From the NCBI RefSeq assembly GCF_034676725.1, contig NZ_JAUCBR010000004.1, positions 2,494,001 through 2,558,000 of the forward strand: a DNA stretch of 64,000 bases. The letters are read 5' to 3'. The DNA is from Denitromonas sp. Its GTDB lineage: Bacteria > Pseudomonadota > Gammaproteobacteria > Burkholderiales > Rhodocyclaceae. Shown in pieces: positions 15,735-25,311 of the stretch. The notes beneath the pieces were generated by a model. It was not told the origin of the DNA, made no database searches, and saw nothing but the letters and a program-made list of their open reading frames with translations. A program made the translations under genes and the position numbers. Positions within the stretch are counted from its first letter, which is position 1. Each line of letters begins with the position of its first letter.

Positions 15735-17104
15735 TGAAGGGCTTCATTGATATTTCCTATGTTGCCGTGGCCGTGGTGTTCATCCTCGGCCTGAAGGCGA
15801 TGAGCTCCCCGGCGACGGCCCGCAAAGGCATCGTCTGGGCCGGTTGGGCGATGATCGCCGCCACCCTGGTCACGCTGTTCTGGCCGGGCATGCAGAACTT
15901 CGCGCTGATGATCGTCGCCATGGTCATTGGCGGCTCGCTGGCCTGGTGGTCGGGCAAGAACGTGGCCATGACCGACATGCCGCAGATGGTTGCCATCTAC
16001 AACGGCATGGGCGGTGGTGCGGCGGCGGCGATTGCGGCCGTGGAGTTCGCCCGTGGCGAGATGCATGGCGGCATGGTGGCCTTCCTGGCGGTGCTCGGCG
16101 CGCTGATCGGCTCGGTCGCCTTCTCCGGCTCCTGCGTGGCCTACGCCAAGCTGCAGGGCATCATGAAGAAGGCTTACCGCTTCCCCGCGCAGAACCAGCT
16201 CAACGTTGGTCTGGCTGCGGTGGTCGCCATCCTCGGCCTGGCCATCGCCACGGCCGAGCATCCGGGCGGCTGGGCGATCGTGCTGTTCTTCGTGCTGTCG
16301 CTGGCGCTGGGGGTGATCGTCACCAGCCCGATCGGCGGTGCTGACATGCCGGTGGTGATCTCGCTGCTCAACGCCTTCACCGGCCTGGCCGTGGGCTTCG
16401 AGGGCTATGTGCTGGGCAATCCGGCGCTGGTGGTGGCCGGCATCGTGGTCGGCGCCTCGGGCACCTTGCTCACCCAGTTGATGGCCAAGGCCATGAACCG
16501 GCCGATCACCAATGTGCTGTTCACGCCGATCACCGGCGAGGCGCAGGGCGGTGAGGCCATCGAGGGCAGCATGCGCGAAATGGGTGCCCTCGATGCTGCG
16601 GCCACCATGCGCTACGCCAACAAGGTCATCATCGTGCCGGGTTACGGCATGGCGGTGGCCGGTGCGCAGCACAAGGTGTGGGAAATGAGCCAGCTGCTCG
16701 AAGAGGCTGGCGTCGAGGTGGTGTTCGCCATCCACCCGGTGGCCGGGCGCATGCCGGGGCACATGAACGTGCTGCTGGCCGAGGCCGGCGTGCCCTACGA
16801 CAAGATCTTCGACCTGGAGGAGGTCAACGCCGACTTCGCGCTGTCCGATGTCGCGCTGGTGATCGGCGCCAACGACGTGGTCAACCCCACGGCGCGTACC
16901 GACAAGTCGAGCCCCATCTACGGCATGCCGATCCTCAACGCCGACCAGGCGCAGAACGTGATCGTCATCAAGCGTGGCAAGGGCGCGGGCTACTCGGGTA
17001 TCGAGAATGCGCTGTTCTACAAGGACAACTGCCGCATGCTCTATGGTTCGGCGCAGGAGGCCGTGGGCGAGATCATCGGCCATGTGAAGTCGATGGACGC
17101 CTGA
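15734..17104 (+). CDS. pntB: NAD(P) transhydrogenase subunit beta
   Basis: Membrane domain II and NADP(H)-binding domain III. The 456-residue protein has about nine N-terminal helices and then a C-terminal domain with VPGYGMAVAGAQH, HPVAGRMPGHMNVLLAEA and GANDVVNPTA, which bind NADP(H). Normal length. It ends the pnt operon, followed by a long palindrome. Confidence 0.96.
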   Translation: MKGFIDISYVAVAVVFILGLKAMSSPATARKGIVWAGWAMIAATLVTLFWPGMQNFALMIVAMVIGGSLAWWSGKNVAMTDMPQMVAIYNGMGGGAAAAIAAVEFARGEMHGGMVAFLAVLGALIGSVAFSGSCVAYAKLQGIMKKAYRFPAQNQLNVGLAAVVAILGLAIATAEHPGGWAIVLFFVLSLALGVIVTSPIGGADMPVVISLLNAFTGLAVGFEGYVLGNPALVVAGIVVGASGTLLTQLMAKAMNRPITNVLFTPITGEAQGGEAIEGSMREMGALDAAATMRYANKVIIVPGYGMAVAGAQHKVWEMSQLLEEAGVEVVFAIHPVAGRMPGHMNVLLAEAGVPYDKIFDLEEVNADFALSDVALVIGANDVVNPTARTDKSSPIYGMPILNADQAQNVIVIKRGKGAGYSGIENALFYKDNCRMLYGSAQEAVGEIIGHVKSMDA

Positions 17105-17120
17105 GTTCCGGCGCGAGACC

Positions 17121-17154
17121 CGCACAGCGCCTCCCCGCGGGGAGGCGCTGTGCG
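17121..17154. terminator. Perfect 34-base palindrome between pntB and convergent GGDEF/EAL gene
   Basis: Two 17-base arms (CGCACAGCGCCTCCCCG and its exact complement) without a loop, followed by TTTACA on the plus strand. It begins 17 bases after the pntB stop and ends two bases before the stop of the opposing gene. A bidirectional terminator is the likely role although the T runs are poor. Confidence 0.6.
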
Positions 17155-17155
17155 T

Positions 17156-19828
17156 TTACAGCAGCTGGGCGAAGTCGTCCGGCGGCAGGGGGGCGGCAAA
17201 GTGCCGGCCCTGCTGTTGGTGGCAGCCAAGCGCAAGCAAGGCCGCCTGCTGCTCGGCGAACTCGACGCCGACGGCCTGCACGCCGAGCCCGAGTGCACCG
17301 GCCGCGGCCAAGGTAGCGGCCAGTACGCTGTGGTTGTCGGGGTTGGCGAGGTCGCGGACCAGCGAGCGATCGAGCTTGACCCGGTGCACCGGGCGCTGGC
17401 GCAGCCGGCCCAGCGGCAGCGGCGTGGCGCCGATGCCGGTGATGGCGATGCGCACGCCGAGGCTGTCGAGCGCATACAGCGTCTTGACCAGTTCGTCATG
17501 CTCGTGCATCAGGCAGGCTTCGGGCAGGTTCAACTCCAGGGCGCTGGCGGGCAGGCCGCTGTTGCGCAGGATCTCCGGCAGGGTCTCGTGCAGGCGGCCG
17601 TAGGTCAGCATGTGCTCGGTGGCACCGATGGCCACCGGCATGGTCAGGCCGGCCTGGTGCCATTCGGCAGCATGGGCGCAAACCATGCGCAGGGCTTGCT
17701 GGCCGATCTCCAGGTCGATGCCGGCGCTCTGGGCGATGGGGAGGAACTGATGCGCAGGCACCAGGCCGAGGTCGGGGTGTTGCCAGCGCACCAGGGCTTC
17801 TGCAGCGACGATGCGGCCGTCGCGCGCGTCAATCACCGGCTGGAAGTGCATGACCAGTTCGTTGCGGCTGACCGCGTGGGCCAGCGCCCGCTCCAGTGCA
17901 ACCTGCTCGAAGCTGGCGGTGTTGAGTTCGTCGGTGTGAAACCACATCGCGCCCGGGCCTTCGAGGCGGGCGCGCTCCAGCGCCGCGCCCGCCAGGGCGC
18001 ACAGCTCGTGGAAGTTCGCACCGTCACCCGGAAATACCGCTGCGCCGATGCAGGCGCTGAGGGTGACCGAGGTGTCGCCGGCCTTGATCGGCGCACTGAC
18101 CGCCTCGTGCAGGAGGTTGGCATCGCGCGTGATCTCGCTGAGCAGCTCGACGCCGTGGATCATGGCCAGGAAGCGGTCGCTGCCGACGCGCGCCAGCTGT
18201 ACGCGTGGGCTGCACTGGCGTAGCCGCCCGGCCAGTTGCTGGAGCACCTGGTCGCCGACTGCGTGGCCGTGGGTGGTATTGACCTGCTTGAACTGGTCGA
18301 TGTCGAGGTAGGCCAGTGCCAGATGTTGCAGCCGCCGCTGCGCGCCGGGGGCCAGTTCGTTGAAACGGGCCTCGATGAAGTGGGCCTTGGGCAGGCCGGT
18401 CAGGGCGTCGTGGTTGGCCAGGTAGTCGGCCCGGGCTTCGGCCTGCTTGCGGGCCGACAGATCGCTGAACAGGCCGATGTGCGCAATGGTCTGGCCGGCA
18501 GCGTCCTTGACGCTGTTGAACGACAGCCACTCGGGAAAGGCCTCGCCCTTGCGGTTGCGCAGCCAGAACTCGCCCTGCCAGCGCTGGTCCGTCTGCAGAC
18601 TGCGCGTCAGGCGGGCAAAGAAGGCGTCGTCCTGGCGGCCGCTGGCGGCGGCGCTCAGTGGCTGGTGCCGGAGTGCATCGAGGTCGAGCCCGGTGATGGC
18701 GGTGAACGCGGCGTTGACCGATTGGATGCGGTGCTCGGCGTCGGTGACCAGTACGGCGCGTGCGTTGGTGCCGAACAGGTCGAGTTCGGTCAGCGCGGCG
18801 GGCGTAGCGGTAGCTTCCGGGCCGGGGTGGGTGATCAGCCACTCGCTGTGCGCGCCATCGAGTGCGGTGACTGCGGTGGTGGCAACAAAGGGCGCGGTGC
18901 CGCCGCGCCAGCACCAGCGACCGGTATCGAGCGTATCGAGACCGTCATCGCGCAGGGTGGACAGGCGCATGCCGACGAGCGCCGTGCGGTCGCGGCCGTG
19001 GAACTGGGCCGCCATGGCGTTGGCGGCGAGGATGGTGTGGTCGCTGTCGCGCACCACCAGCATGGCCTGCGGCGCCAGACGGAAGGCGAGGCTTGCGCGG
19101 GTGTCGACCGAAGCCAGCGGTGGCGGCGTGCTGAGCAGCAGCACCTGCCAGCCGGGTTCGGGGCCGGGCAGCAGGCGGCCAGGCATGGATGGGGCGCCAT
19201 CGGCGGGTGTGACGGTGACCGGGCTGGTGTCCCGGGCGACGCCGCTGAGTGCGCACAGCGCCGACAGGTCGCGTCCGGTGAGGGCGCCGCCTTGGGTGGC
19301 AAAGCGCCGGTGGGCCGGGGCGTTGGCGGCCATGATCTTGCCGCGGGCGTCGATCACCAGCGCCGGCTGGTCGAGCGCGGCGGCCAGGCGCGGCCAGACG
19401 GTGTCCGCCGCGCGTTGCAGTTTGGGCGTCAGGCCGGTGACGGGGTCAGGGCTGAGGATGAGGGCGTGCACGCCGGGGCGGATGCGGGCGGCGGCGACAT
19501 AGCTCAGGTCGCGCTCGCGGCCGCCGGGCAGGCTGACCCGCAGGCTGCCGCGCATCTCGCCCTGGATGAAGAGGGCGCCGCGGGCCTTGAGAAAGGCGCG
19601 TTCGTTCGGGAACAGCGAGGACAGCGGCTGGCCGGCGAGGTCGCGATAGCTGCGCTCCATCAGCCGGCAGACGGCGCTGTTAACCTCCAGGATGGTCTCG
19701 TCGCTGGCAATGATCAGCCCCTCGTTCATCAGTTCGAACAAGGACAGGTACAAGCCGGCTTCGGCCCCTTCGGTCAGATCGGGGACAAAGAGATCATCAG
19801 GGTCTCGGGGCACGGGAGCCAGTTCCAT
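17156..19828 (-). CDS. Multi-PAS protein with degenerate GGDEF and degenerate EAL domains
   Basis: An 890-residue cytoplasmic signalling protein. PAS-like segments lie at about 25-130, 145-235, 250-335 and 345-460 (VTDAEHRIQSVNAAFTAITG is the clearest). The GGDEF domain (about 465-630) starts normally (ANHDALTGLPKAHF) but reads VGSDRF at 548-553 in place of GGDEF, so no diguanylate cyclase activity is expected. The EAL domain (about 640-890) keeps EALVRW (677-682), but the usual E-x-TE motif reads LNLPEA and DDFGTGYS reads ITGIGATP (796-803), losing the metal-binding aspartates, so phosphodiesterase activity is also unlikely. It may act as a c-di-GMP-binding or protein-binding effector, similar in principle to LapD/FimX. 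No transmembrane segment seen. Confidence 0.9.
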   Translation of the reverse strand: MELAPVPRDPDDLFVPDLTEGAEAGLYLSLFELMNEGLIIASDETILEVNSAVCRLMERSYRDLAGQPLSSLFPNERAFLKARGALFIQGEMRGSLRVSLPGGRERDLSYVAAARIRPGVHALILSPDPVTGLTPKLQRAADTVWPRLAAALDQPALVIDARGKIMAANAPAHRRFATQGGALTGRDLSALCALSGVARDTSPVTVTPADGAPSMPGRLLPGPEPGWQVLLLSTPPPLASVDTRASLAFRLAPQAMLVVRDSDHTILAANAMAAQFHGRDRTALVGMRLSTLRDDGLDTLDTGRWCWRGGTAPFVATTAVTALDGAHSEWLITHPGPEATATPAALTELDLFGTNARAVLVTDAEHRIQSVNAAFTAITGLDLDALRHQPLSAAASGRQDDAFFARLTRSLQTDQRWQGEFWLRNRKGEAFPEWLSFNSVKDAAGQTIAHIGLFSDLSARKQAEARADYLANHDALTGLPKAHFIEARFNELAPGAQRRLQHLALAYLDIDQFKQVNTTHGHAVGDQVLQQLAGRLRQCSPRVQLARVGSDRFLAMIHGVELLSEITRDANLLHEAVSAPIKAGDTSVTLSACIGAAVFPGDGANFHELCALAGAALERARLEGPGAMWFHTDELNTASFEQVALERALAHAVSRNELVMHFQPVIDARDGRIVAAEALVRWQHPDLGLVPAHQFLPIAQSAGIDLEIGQQALRMVCAHAAEWHQAGLTMPVAIGATEHMLTYGRLHETLPEILRNSGLPASALELNLPEACLMHEHDELVKTLYALDSLGVRIAITGIGATPLPLGRLRQRPVHRVKLDRSLVRDLANPDNHSVLAATLAAAGALGLGVQAVGVEFAEQQAALLALGCHQQQGRHFAAPLPPDDFAQLL

Positions 19829-19988
19829 CGGCAGCCTGGATGAGGGTGATCGGGATGCTCACCATCATATCGACCCGCGCCGGGGGATCTTGACGCTGAA
19901 TGCAGGGGGTTTTCCCCTCTGTTCGTGCTTTTCGCGACCCCCGCCTGTGCGGCAGCGGGGGGCGACAACGGCTGAACGCCTTGCGCGC

Positions 19989-21413
19989 TCAGCCTTTGCG
20001 GCCGACGCCGCCGAGCAGGAAAGCCACCGGCCGGTTGCGGCGACCGGGGACGTCCGGCTTGCTGGAGGACGTCTTGGGGGCGTCGCTGGCTTCGTAGGGC
20101 TTGGCGTAGTCGAAGCCGTCAGCGGCGACGGTGGATTTGCTGCGCGGCGTGCGCGTGCGCTCGCTGCGGCTCCGCGGGGCGGGGGCGTCGTCGGTGTTGC
20201 GGCCGCGGCGGGGGCGGCTGTCGTCACCGCGGCCACGACGCGGGGGGGCGTCGTCGCTGCGGCCGTGTCCGGCGGGCTGGAAGTCTTCGACGGTGTGCAC
20301 CGGAATCGTCAGCTTGATGAGCTTCTCGATGCCGGCGAGGTTGCTGCGGTCTTCTGGCGCCACCAGCGAGATGGCCCGGCCTTTCTTGCCTGCACGGCCG
20401 GTGCGGCCGATGCGGTGGACGTAGTCTTCGGAGGTGTTGGGCAGGACGTAGTTGACCACATAGGGCAGGTCGTCGATGTCCAGGCCGCGGGCGGCTACGT
20501 CGGTGGCGATGAGCACGCGGGTGCTGCCGTTCTTGAAGCCTTCGAGTGCCTCGGTGCGCTGCTGCTGGCTCTTGTCGCCGTGGATGGCGTCGGCCGGGAT
20601 GTCGCAGCGGTTGAGGTAGTGGGTCAGGCGGCTGCAGCCAAACTTGGTGTCGACAAACACCAGCACCTGGGCGTCGATGCTGGTCTTGAGCAGGTGCACC
20701 AGCAGATCACGCTTGCGGCTGGACTCGACCGGATAGACCTGGTGTTCGATGGTCTCGCTGACCATGTTGCGGCGGGCGACTTCGATCAGCTGCGGCTGGT
20801 TGAGCATCTGGTCGGCCAGCTTCTTGATTTCGTTCGAGAAGGTGGCGGAGAACAGCAGGCTCTGGCGCTGATTGGGCAGCATCGAGAGGATGCGGCGAAT
20901 GTCGGGGATGAAGCCCATGTCGAGCATGCGGTCGGCTTCGTCGAGGACCAGCATCTTGACCTGGTTGAGCTGGATGCTGCGCTGCTGGACGTGGTCGAGC
21001 AGGCGGCCGGGCGTGGCCACCACGATCTCGACGCCTTCGCGCAGGGTCTGCGTCTGGGCGCGCATGTCGACGCCGCCATAGATGCAGGTGGCGCGCAGCG
21101 GCAGGTAGCGACTGTAGGTGAGCACCGACTCATACACCTGCATGGCCAGCTCGCGGGTCGGCGCCAGGATGAGGGCGCGCACGGGGTGGCGGGCGGGGGA
21201 GGTGCTGGTGCTGGCATGCGGGGCCAGGCGTTGCAGGACGGGCAGCGTGAAGCTGGCGGTTTTGCCGGTGCCGGTCTGTGCGCCACCCATCACGTCCTGG
21301 CCGGAGAGCACGATCGGAATGGCTTCGCGCTGGATGGGGGTCGGCTCTGAGTAGCCGGCGTCTTCAACGGCGCGCAGCAGTTCCGGCATCAGGCCGAGAT
21401 CGGCAAAAGTCAT
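19989..21413 (-). CDS. rhlE: DEAD-box ATP-dependent RNA helicase RhlE-type
   Basis: The 474-residue protein carries all helicase motifs in order: Q motif (PTPIQREAIP), I (AQTGTGKT), Ia (PTRELA), II (DEAD), III (SAT), IV-V (ATDVAARGLD) and VI (HRIGRTGR), followed by a basic, arginine/glycine-rich tail from about residue 385 that ends FLLGGVGRKG. RhlE proteins act in ribosome assembly and RNA turnover, often with RNase E. The tail distinguishes it from DbpA or SrmB, but subfamily choice rests on overall similarity. Confidence 0.9.
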   Translation of the reverse strand: MTFADLGLMPELLRAVEDAGYSEPTPIQREAIPIVLSGQDVMGGAQTGTGKTASFTLPVLQRLAPHASTSTSPARHPVRALILAPTRELAMQVYESVLTYSRYLPLRATCIYGGVDMRAQTQTLREGVEIVVATPGRLLDHVQQRSIQLNQVKMLVLDEADRMLDMGFIPDIRRILSMLPNQRQSLLFSATFSNEIKKLADQMLNQPQLIEVARRNMVSETIEHQVYPVESSRKRDLLVHLLKTSIDAQVLVFVDTKFGCSRLTHYLNRCDIPADAIHGDKSQQQRTEALEGFKNGSTRVLIATDVAARGLDIDDLPYVVNYVLPNTSEDYVHRIGRTGRAGKKGRAISLVAPEDRSNLAGIEKLIKLTIPVHTVEDFQPAGHGRSDDAPPRRGRGDDSRPRRGRNTDDAPAPRSRSERTRTPRSKSTVAADGFDYAKPYEASDAPKTSSSKPDVPGRRNRPVAFLLGGVGRKG

Positions 21414-21500
21414 AGGCGGCGGGTGTCCTGAACGGGCGCTTGGCGCCTCAAAAGGTGAGAAAACAAAGGATTATAACGCGTTGCGGTGTCGTTTCGGTGA

Positions 21501-22577
21501 TCAACGGGTGTCGGTCCGGCTGAGGTAGGCGGTGACTTCCTCGCGATCGTGGTAAAGGTGTTTGAAACGCAGCACATAGGGGATGCCGTCGAGCTTGCGA
21601 TCGATGAGTTCCTGGCACTGCATGAGCGCGGCGTAGCGGCGCTTCATGGGCAGCTTGAGGTTGAAGATGGCGTGGCGGCAGCGCTTGGCGGCGCTCCATT
21701 CGGCCATCAGCGTGGCGATCCGTCCGGGTTGCTCGACCATGTCGCAGACCAGCCAGTCGACCGGGCGCGGCGGGCGCCAGGTGAAGCCGTCGGCGCGCAC
21801 ATGGGTGACCATGCCGCCGGCGAGCAGGCGCGCGTCGAGCGGGCCGTTGTCGATGGCCGTGACATACAGGCCGCGCTGGGCCAGCTGCCAGCTCCAGCCG
21901 CCGGGGGCGGCGCCCAGGTCGACCGCCTTGCCCTGCGGGCGCAGCCAGCGTTCGCGCTCCTTGTCGTCGAGCAGGCACATGAGCGCTTCGGCGAGCTTGA
22001 GCGTGGACCGGCTCGGCGCCTCGGCGGGCATGCGCAGCCGGGCGATGCCCTGTGGCCAGGCGTTGGTCAGCTTGGGGTGGCCAAGGCCGATCAGGGCTTG
22101 GGTGGCATCCGGGAAAAACAGCTGCAGCTGCGGGTCGCGCCCGCTGGGGCGGAGCAGCCCGGCCCGGCCGAGCCCGGCCTCGAGCGGGCCGGCAAAACGC
22201 TTGCAGAAGCCGGAGCGGGTCTTGCCCTCGTTGGTGTCGGGGTACTCGAACATGATGCTCGACACCCGCGCGCCAGCGGCCTGCAGGACCTCGGCGATGG
22301 GCGTCACCCGGTCGCGCTCGGGCAGTTCGGCGATGTGACCGATCACTGGCCAGGCTTGACGGGCGAAGATCAGGTCGCGCCAGTTGAGGGCGGCCTGCAG
22401 CTCGGACCACGGCACCGGGTCATCGAGTTGAAACATCACGTAACCGTCGCGTTCCCGCAGCTCGGCGTGCCCGGTTATGCTGGCCAGGATGGCGCGTTCG
22501 TCGAGCTCGGCGGCGGCTTCCTTCTCGAAGCCGGGGCGGCATTGGACGAGCAGGGCGGTGGCGATGGGAAGAGTCAT
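21501..22577 (-). CDS. rlmM: 23S rRNA 2'-O-ribose methyltransferase RlmM
   Basis: Methylates the ribose of C2498 of 23S rRNA with S-adenosylmethionine. The 358-residue protein has an N-terminal THUMP-type region (MTLPIATALLVQCRPGFEKEAAAEL) and a C-terminal Rossmann methyltransferase with DLGAAPGGWSWQL, CDMVEQP and NLKLPMKRRY containing the catalytic lysine. I use the ATG at 22577; the longer frame is low-complexity translation of the divergent promoter region shared with the aldo-keto reductase. Confidence 0.93.
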   Translation of the reverse strand: MTLPIATALLVQCRPGFEKEAAAELDERAILASITGHAELRERDGYVMFQLDDPVPWSELQAALNWRDLIFARQAWPVIGHIAELPERDRVTPIAEVLQAAGARVSSIMFEYPDTNEGKTRSGFCKRFAGPLEAGLGRAGLLRPSGRDPQLQLFFPDATQALIGLGHPKLTNAWPQGIARLRMPAEAPSRSTLKLAEALMCLLDDKERERWLRPQGKAVDLGAAPGGWSWQLAQRGLYVTAIDNGPLDARLLAGGMVTHVRADGFTWRPPRPVDWLVCDMVEQPGRIATLMAEWSAAKRCRHAIFNLKLPMKRRYAALMQCQELIDRKLDGIPYVLRFKHLYHDREEVTAYLSRTDTR

Positions 22578-22712
22578 GGATTGGACTGCATGAGGCGCGT
22601 AATGGCGGGATAATACGGCCATCTTCGGCCATTCGCCATGTGCCGGGCCGGACGGTGTGGCCGGTGGCGGCGCGGTGGCCGACCACCCCCGGGATTCACA
22701 GGAGTGATCACG

Positions 22713-23750
22713 ATGCAGTATCGACGTTTGGGCAGCAGCGCGCTGGAGGTCTCTTCCATCTGCCTGGGCACCATGACCTACGGCCAGCAGAACACCGAGG
22801 GCGAAGCCCATGCGCAGCTGGACCTGGCCCGGGATGCCGGGGTGAATTTCATCGACACCGCGGAGCTGTACGCGGTGCCGGCGCGGGCGGAAACCTATGG
22901 TGCGAGCGAGCGCATCGTTGGCAGCTGGTTGCGGCGCCAGCGACGGGATCAGATCGTGTTGGCGACCAAGGTGGCGGGCCCGGCGCGCGGCTTGAGCTGG
23001 ATCCGCGGCGGGCCGCCGGCGCTCGATGCGGACAACATCCGGGCCGCGATCGACGGCAGCCTGTCACGCCTGCAGACTGACTATGTCGATCTGTATCAGC
23101 TGCACTGGCCGGAGCGCAACCAGCCGATGTTCGGTCAGTGGCAATACGATCCGGCGCGGGAGCGCGAGTGCACGTCGATCCACGACCAGCTCGAAGCCCT
23201 GTCAGGCCTGGTCAAGGCAGGCAAGGTGCGCTACGTGGGCCTGTCGAACGAGCACCCCTGGGGTGTGACCGAATTCCTGCGTCTGGCGCGGGAGCACGCG
23301 TTGCCCACGGTGGTGTCGATACAGAACGCCTACAATCTGCTCAATCGCGTTTACGAATATGGCATGGCGGAACTGTGCGCGCGTGAGCAGGTCGGCTTGC
23401 TGGCCTATTCGCCGCTGGGCTTTGGACTGCTCACCGGCAAGTACCTCGACAACCCGTCCGCGCCGGGCCGGCTGACGGCGTTCGAGGGCTTCGGGCAGCG
23501 CTATGGCAAGCCCGGCGTGCCGGCGGCCGTGGCGGCCTACGCACAGGTGGCAAAGGACTTCGGGCGCACGCCGGCCCAACTGGCCATGGCTTTCGTGGTG
23601 GGGCGCTGGTTTGTGAACAGTACGATCATCGGGGCGACATCGCTGGATCAGCTAAAGGAAAATCTGGCCGCTGCCGATATGACGTTGTCAGCTGATGAAC
23701 TGGCCGCCATCGAGGCGGTGCATTTGCAATGGAGCAACCCCGCGCCATGA
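22713..23750 (+). CDS. Tas-like NADP(H)-dependent aldo-keto reductase
   Basis: The 345-residue TIM-barrel protein starts MQYRRLGSSALEVSSICLGTMTYG after AGGAG. The catalytic tetrad D-Y-K-H is visible in FIDTAELY, LATKVAG and YQLHWPE, and the PVPARAETYGASE region matches E. coli Tas, a 346-residue oxidoreductase of uncertain substrate. It is divergent from rlmM and 28 bases upstream of the HD-GYP gene, so it may be cotranscribed with it. Confidence 0.87.
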   Translation: MQYRRLGSSALEVSSICLGTMTYGQQNTEGEAHAQLDLARDAGVNFIDTAELYAVPARAETYGASERIVGSWLRRQRRDQIVLATKVAGPARGLSWIRGGPPALDADNIRAAIDGSLSRLQTDYVDLYQLHWPERNQPMFGQWQYDPARERECTSIHDQLEALSGLVKAGKVRYVGLSNEHPWGVTEFLRLAREHALPTVVSIQNAYNLLNRVYEYGMAELCAREQVGLLAYSPLGFGLLTGKYLDNPSAPGRLTAFEGFGQRYGKPGVPAAVAAYAQVAKDFGRTPAQLAMAFVVGRWFVNSTIIGATSLDQLKENLAAADMTLSADELAAIEAVHLQWSNPAP

Positions 23751-23778
23751 GCGGGGCCGTGTCGAAGGAAGGTGTTGA

Positions 23779-25311
23779 GTGAAAGAAATCGTCGCCGCTA
23801 CGGATCTGGAGATCGGCATGTTTGTTGCCGAGCTGGACAGGCCGTGGCTGGACTCGCCCTTTCTGATCCAGGGCTTCCTGATCGAGGATGAGGAGACGCT
23901 GGGCAAGCTGAAGTCGCTGTGCCGCTTCGTGTCGGTGGACTGGCAGCGCAGCGCCGGCAAGCACCATCGTGCGCCAACACGGGAATCGGTCGCCTCGACG
24001 GTGGGCGCCAGCCTGGCCGGCGCTGCGCGTATTGCCGGACGGACCGCGTCGCCCCGGCCCCAGCATGATTTTGTTGCCGTGCTGCGCTGGTTGCGCAGCG
24101 GCGGCGAACCGCCGCCAGCGACGGTGTCGTCCGGCGAGCGGATGGTGGATGTGCCGGACCTCCCGGATCGCCCGGCCGCCGACGACAGCGGCGAGGACGA
24201 TGCTCCGCCGCGCGAAGGCTGGCGCTCGCGCTTGTCGCGGTGGTTTGCGCGTGAGGAGGCGCCGGCGCCGTATGCCGCTTCTGCAGGGGCTGCCGGGTCG
24301 GATTCCGGCGACGACGCCGACGGCTATCGGGCTGGCGCGGCGGCGTCGGTGTGGATCGAATCGACCGCCGTCGAGGACGAGCTGATCGAGGCCGCGCCGA
24401 GTTACCAGCGCGCCCAGGGCACGGTCGAGCAGCTGGTGGCAGACGTGCAGCGCAACCTGCGTCCGGACATGGAGCGGGTGCGCGCCAATGTCGAAGACAT
24501 GATGCACAGCGTGGTGCGCAATCCCGATGCCTTGCTGTGGCTCACGCGGCTCAAGCGGACCGACCAGTATGCCTACGACCATGCGCTCGATGTCAGCGTG
24601 CTGCTGATGGTGTTTGCCCGCTCGATCGGGCTGTCGGCGCAAGACATGACGCTGCTCGGTGTGGTGGGGCTGATGCAGGACATCGGCAAGGTCCGCCTGC
24701 CACCGAGGCTGCTCAAGAAGTCAGGCCAGATCACGCCGCTCGAGCGCGAAATCTTCCAGACCCATGTCGACTACTCGCTGGCCATCCTGAAAGACACGCC
24801 AGACGGCTCCCCCGAACTGCTGGAGATCGTCAGCCGTCATCATGAACGCTTTGACGGCTCAGGCTATCCTGCCGGTCTGTCTGGCGACGCGATTGGCCGC
24901 TTCGGCGAAATGGCCGGCATCGTGGATGCTTACTGCGCCATGACGCGCGAGCGCCCCTGGGGCGATGCGCTCAGTCCGCAGGGGGCGCTCGAGCAGATCA
25001 ACGCCATGCGCAACCGCTGGTTCTCCGAGACCGTGGTCGACACCTTCATCCAGTGTGTCGGCCTGTATCCGGTGGGGACGCTGGTCGAATTGCAGACCGG
25101 GGAAGTGGCCGTGGTCATTGCACAGAACCAGGTGCGCCGCCTGCGCCCGCGGGTGCTGGTCCTGCTGGCGCCCGATCATTCGCCCAACCGGCACCCGCCG
25201 ACGCTGGACCTGCTCTACGATCCGGTGGCGCCCGACGGTTCGGTGTACGCGATCCGCAAGGCCTTGCCGCCGGGGGCCTACGGCATCGATCCGAAGGAGT
25301 TCTACCTCTGA
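23779..25311 (+). CDS. HD-GYP protein with DUF3391 N-terminus, variant HD residue
   Basis: A 510-residue cytoplasmic protein starting on GTG after AAGGAAGG. An N-terminal DUF3391-like domain (about 1-60) is followed by an acidic/proline-rich linker to about residue 200 and an HD-GYP domain (about 215-420). HD-GYP domains hydrolyse c-di-GMP using H-D metal ligands. Here the DIGK motif reads LMQDIGK, with glutamine 300 in place of the expected histidine, while HHERFDGSGYP (354-364) is intact. Activity is therefore doubtful and a binding role possible. The stop overlaps the ATG of the next c-di-GMP gene (TGATG), so the two are translationally coupled. Confidence 0.88.
   Translation: MKEIVAATDLEIGMFVAELDRPWLDSPFLIQGFLIEDEETLGKLKSLCRFVSVDWQRSAGKHHRAPTRESVASTVGASLAGAARIAGRTASPRPQHDFVAVLRWLRSGGEPPPATVSSGERMVDVPDLPDRPAADDSGEDDAPPREGWRSRLSRWFAREEAPAPYAASAGAAGSDSGDDADGYRAGAAASVWIESTAVEDELIEAAPSYQRAQGTVEQLVADVQRNLRPDMERVRANVEDMMHSVVRNPDALLWLTRLKRTDQYAYDHALDVSVLLMVFARSIGLSAQDMTLLGVVGLMQDIGKVRLPPRLLKKSGQITPLEREIFQTHVDYSLAILKDTPDGSPELLEIVSRHHERFDGSGYPAGLSGDAIGRFGEMAGIVDAYCAMTRERPWGDALSPQGALEQINAMRNRWFSETVVDTFIQCVGLYPVGTLVELQTGEVAVVIAQNQVRRLRPRVLVLLAPDHSPNRHPPTLDLLYDPVAPDGSVYAIRKALPPGAYGIDPKEFYL

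Noticed and set aside
18236..19843. 535-codon plus-strand ORF opposite the PAS/GGDEF/EAL gene
   Set aside because: Shadow ORF with Gly/Val/Gln-rich nonsense; the minus strand has recognisable domains.
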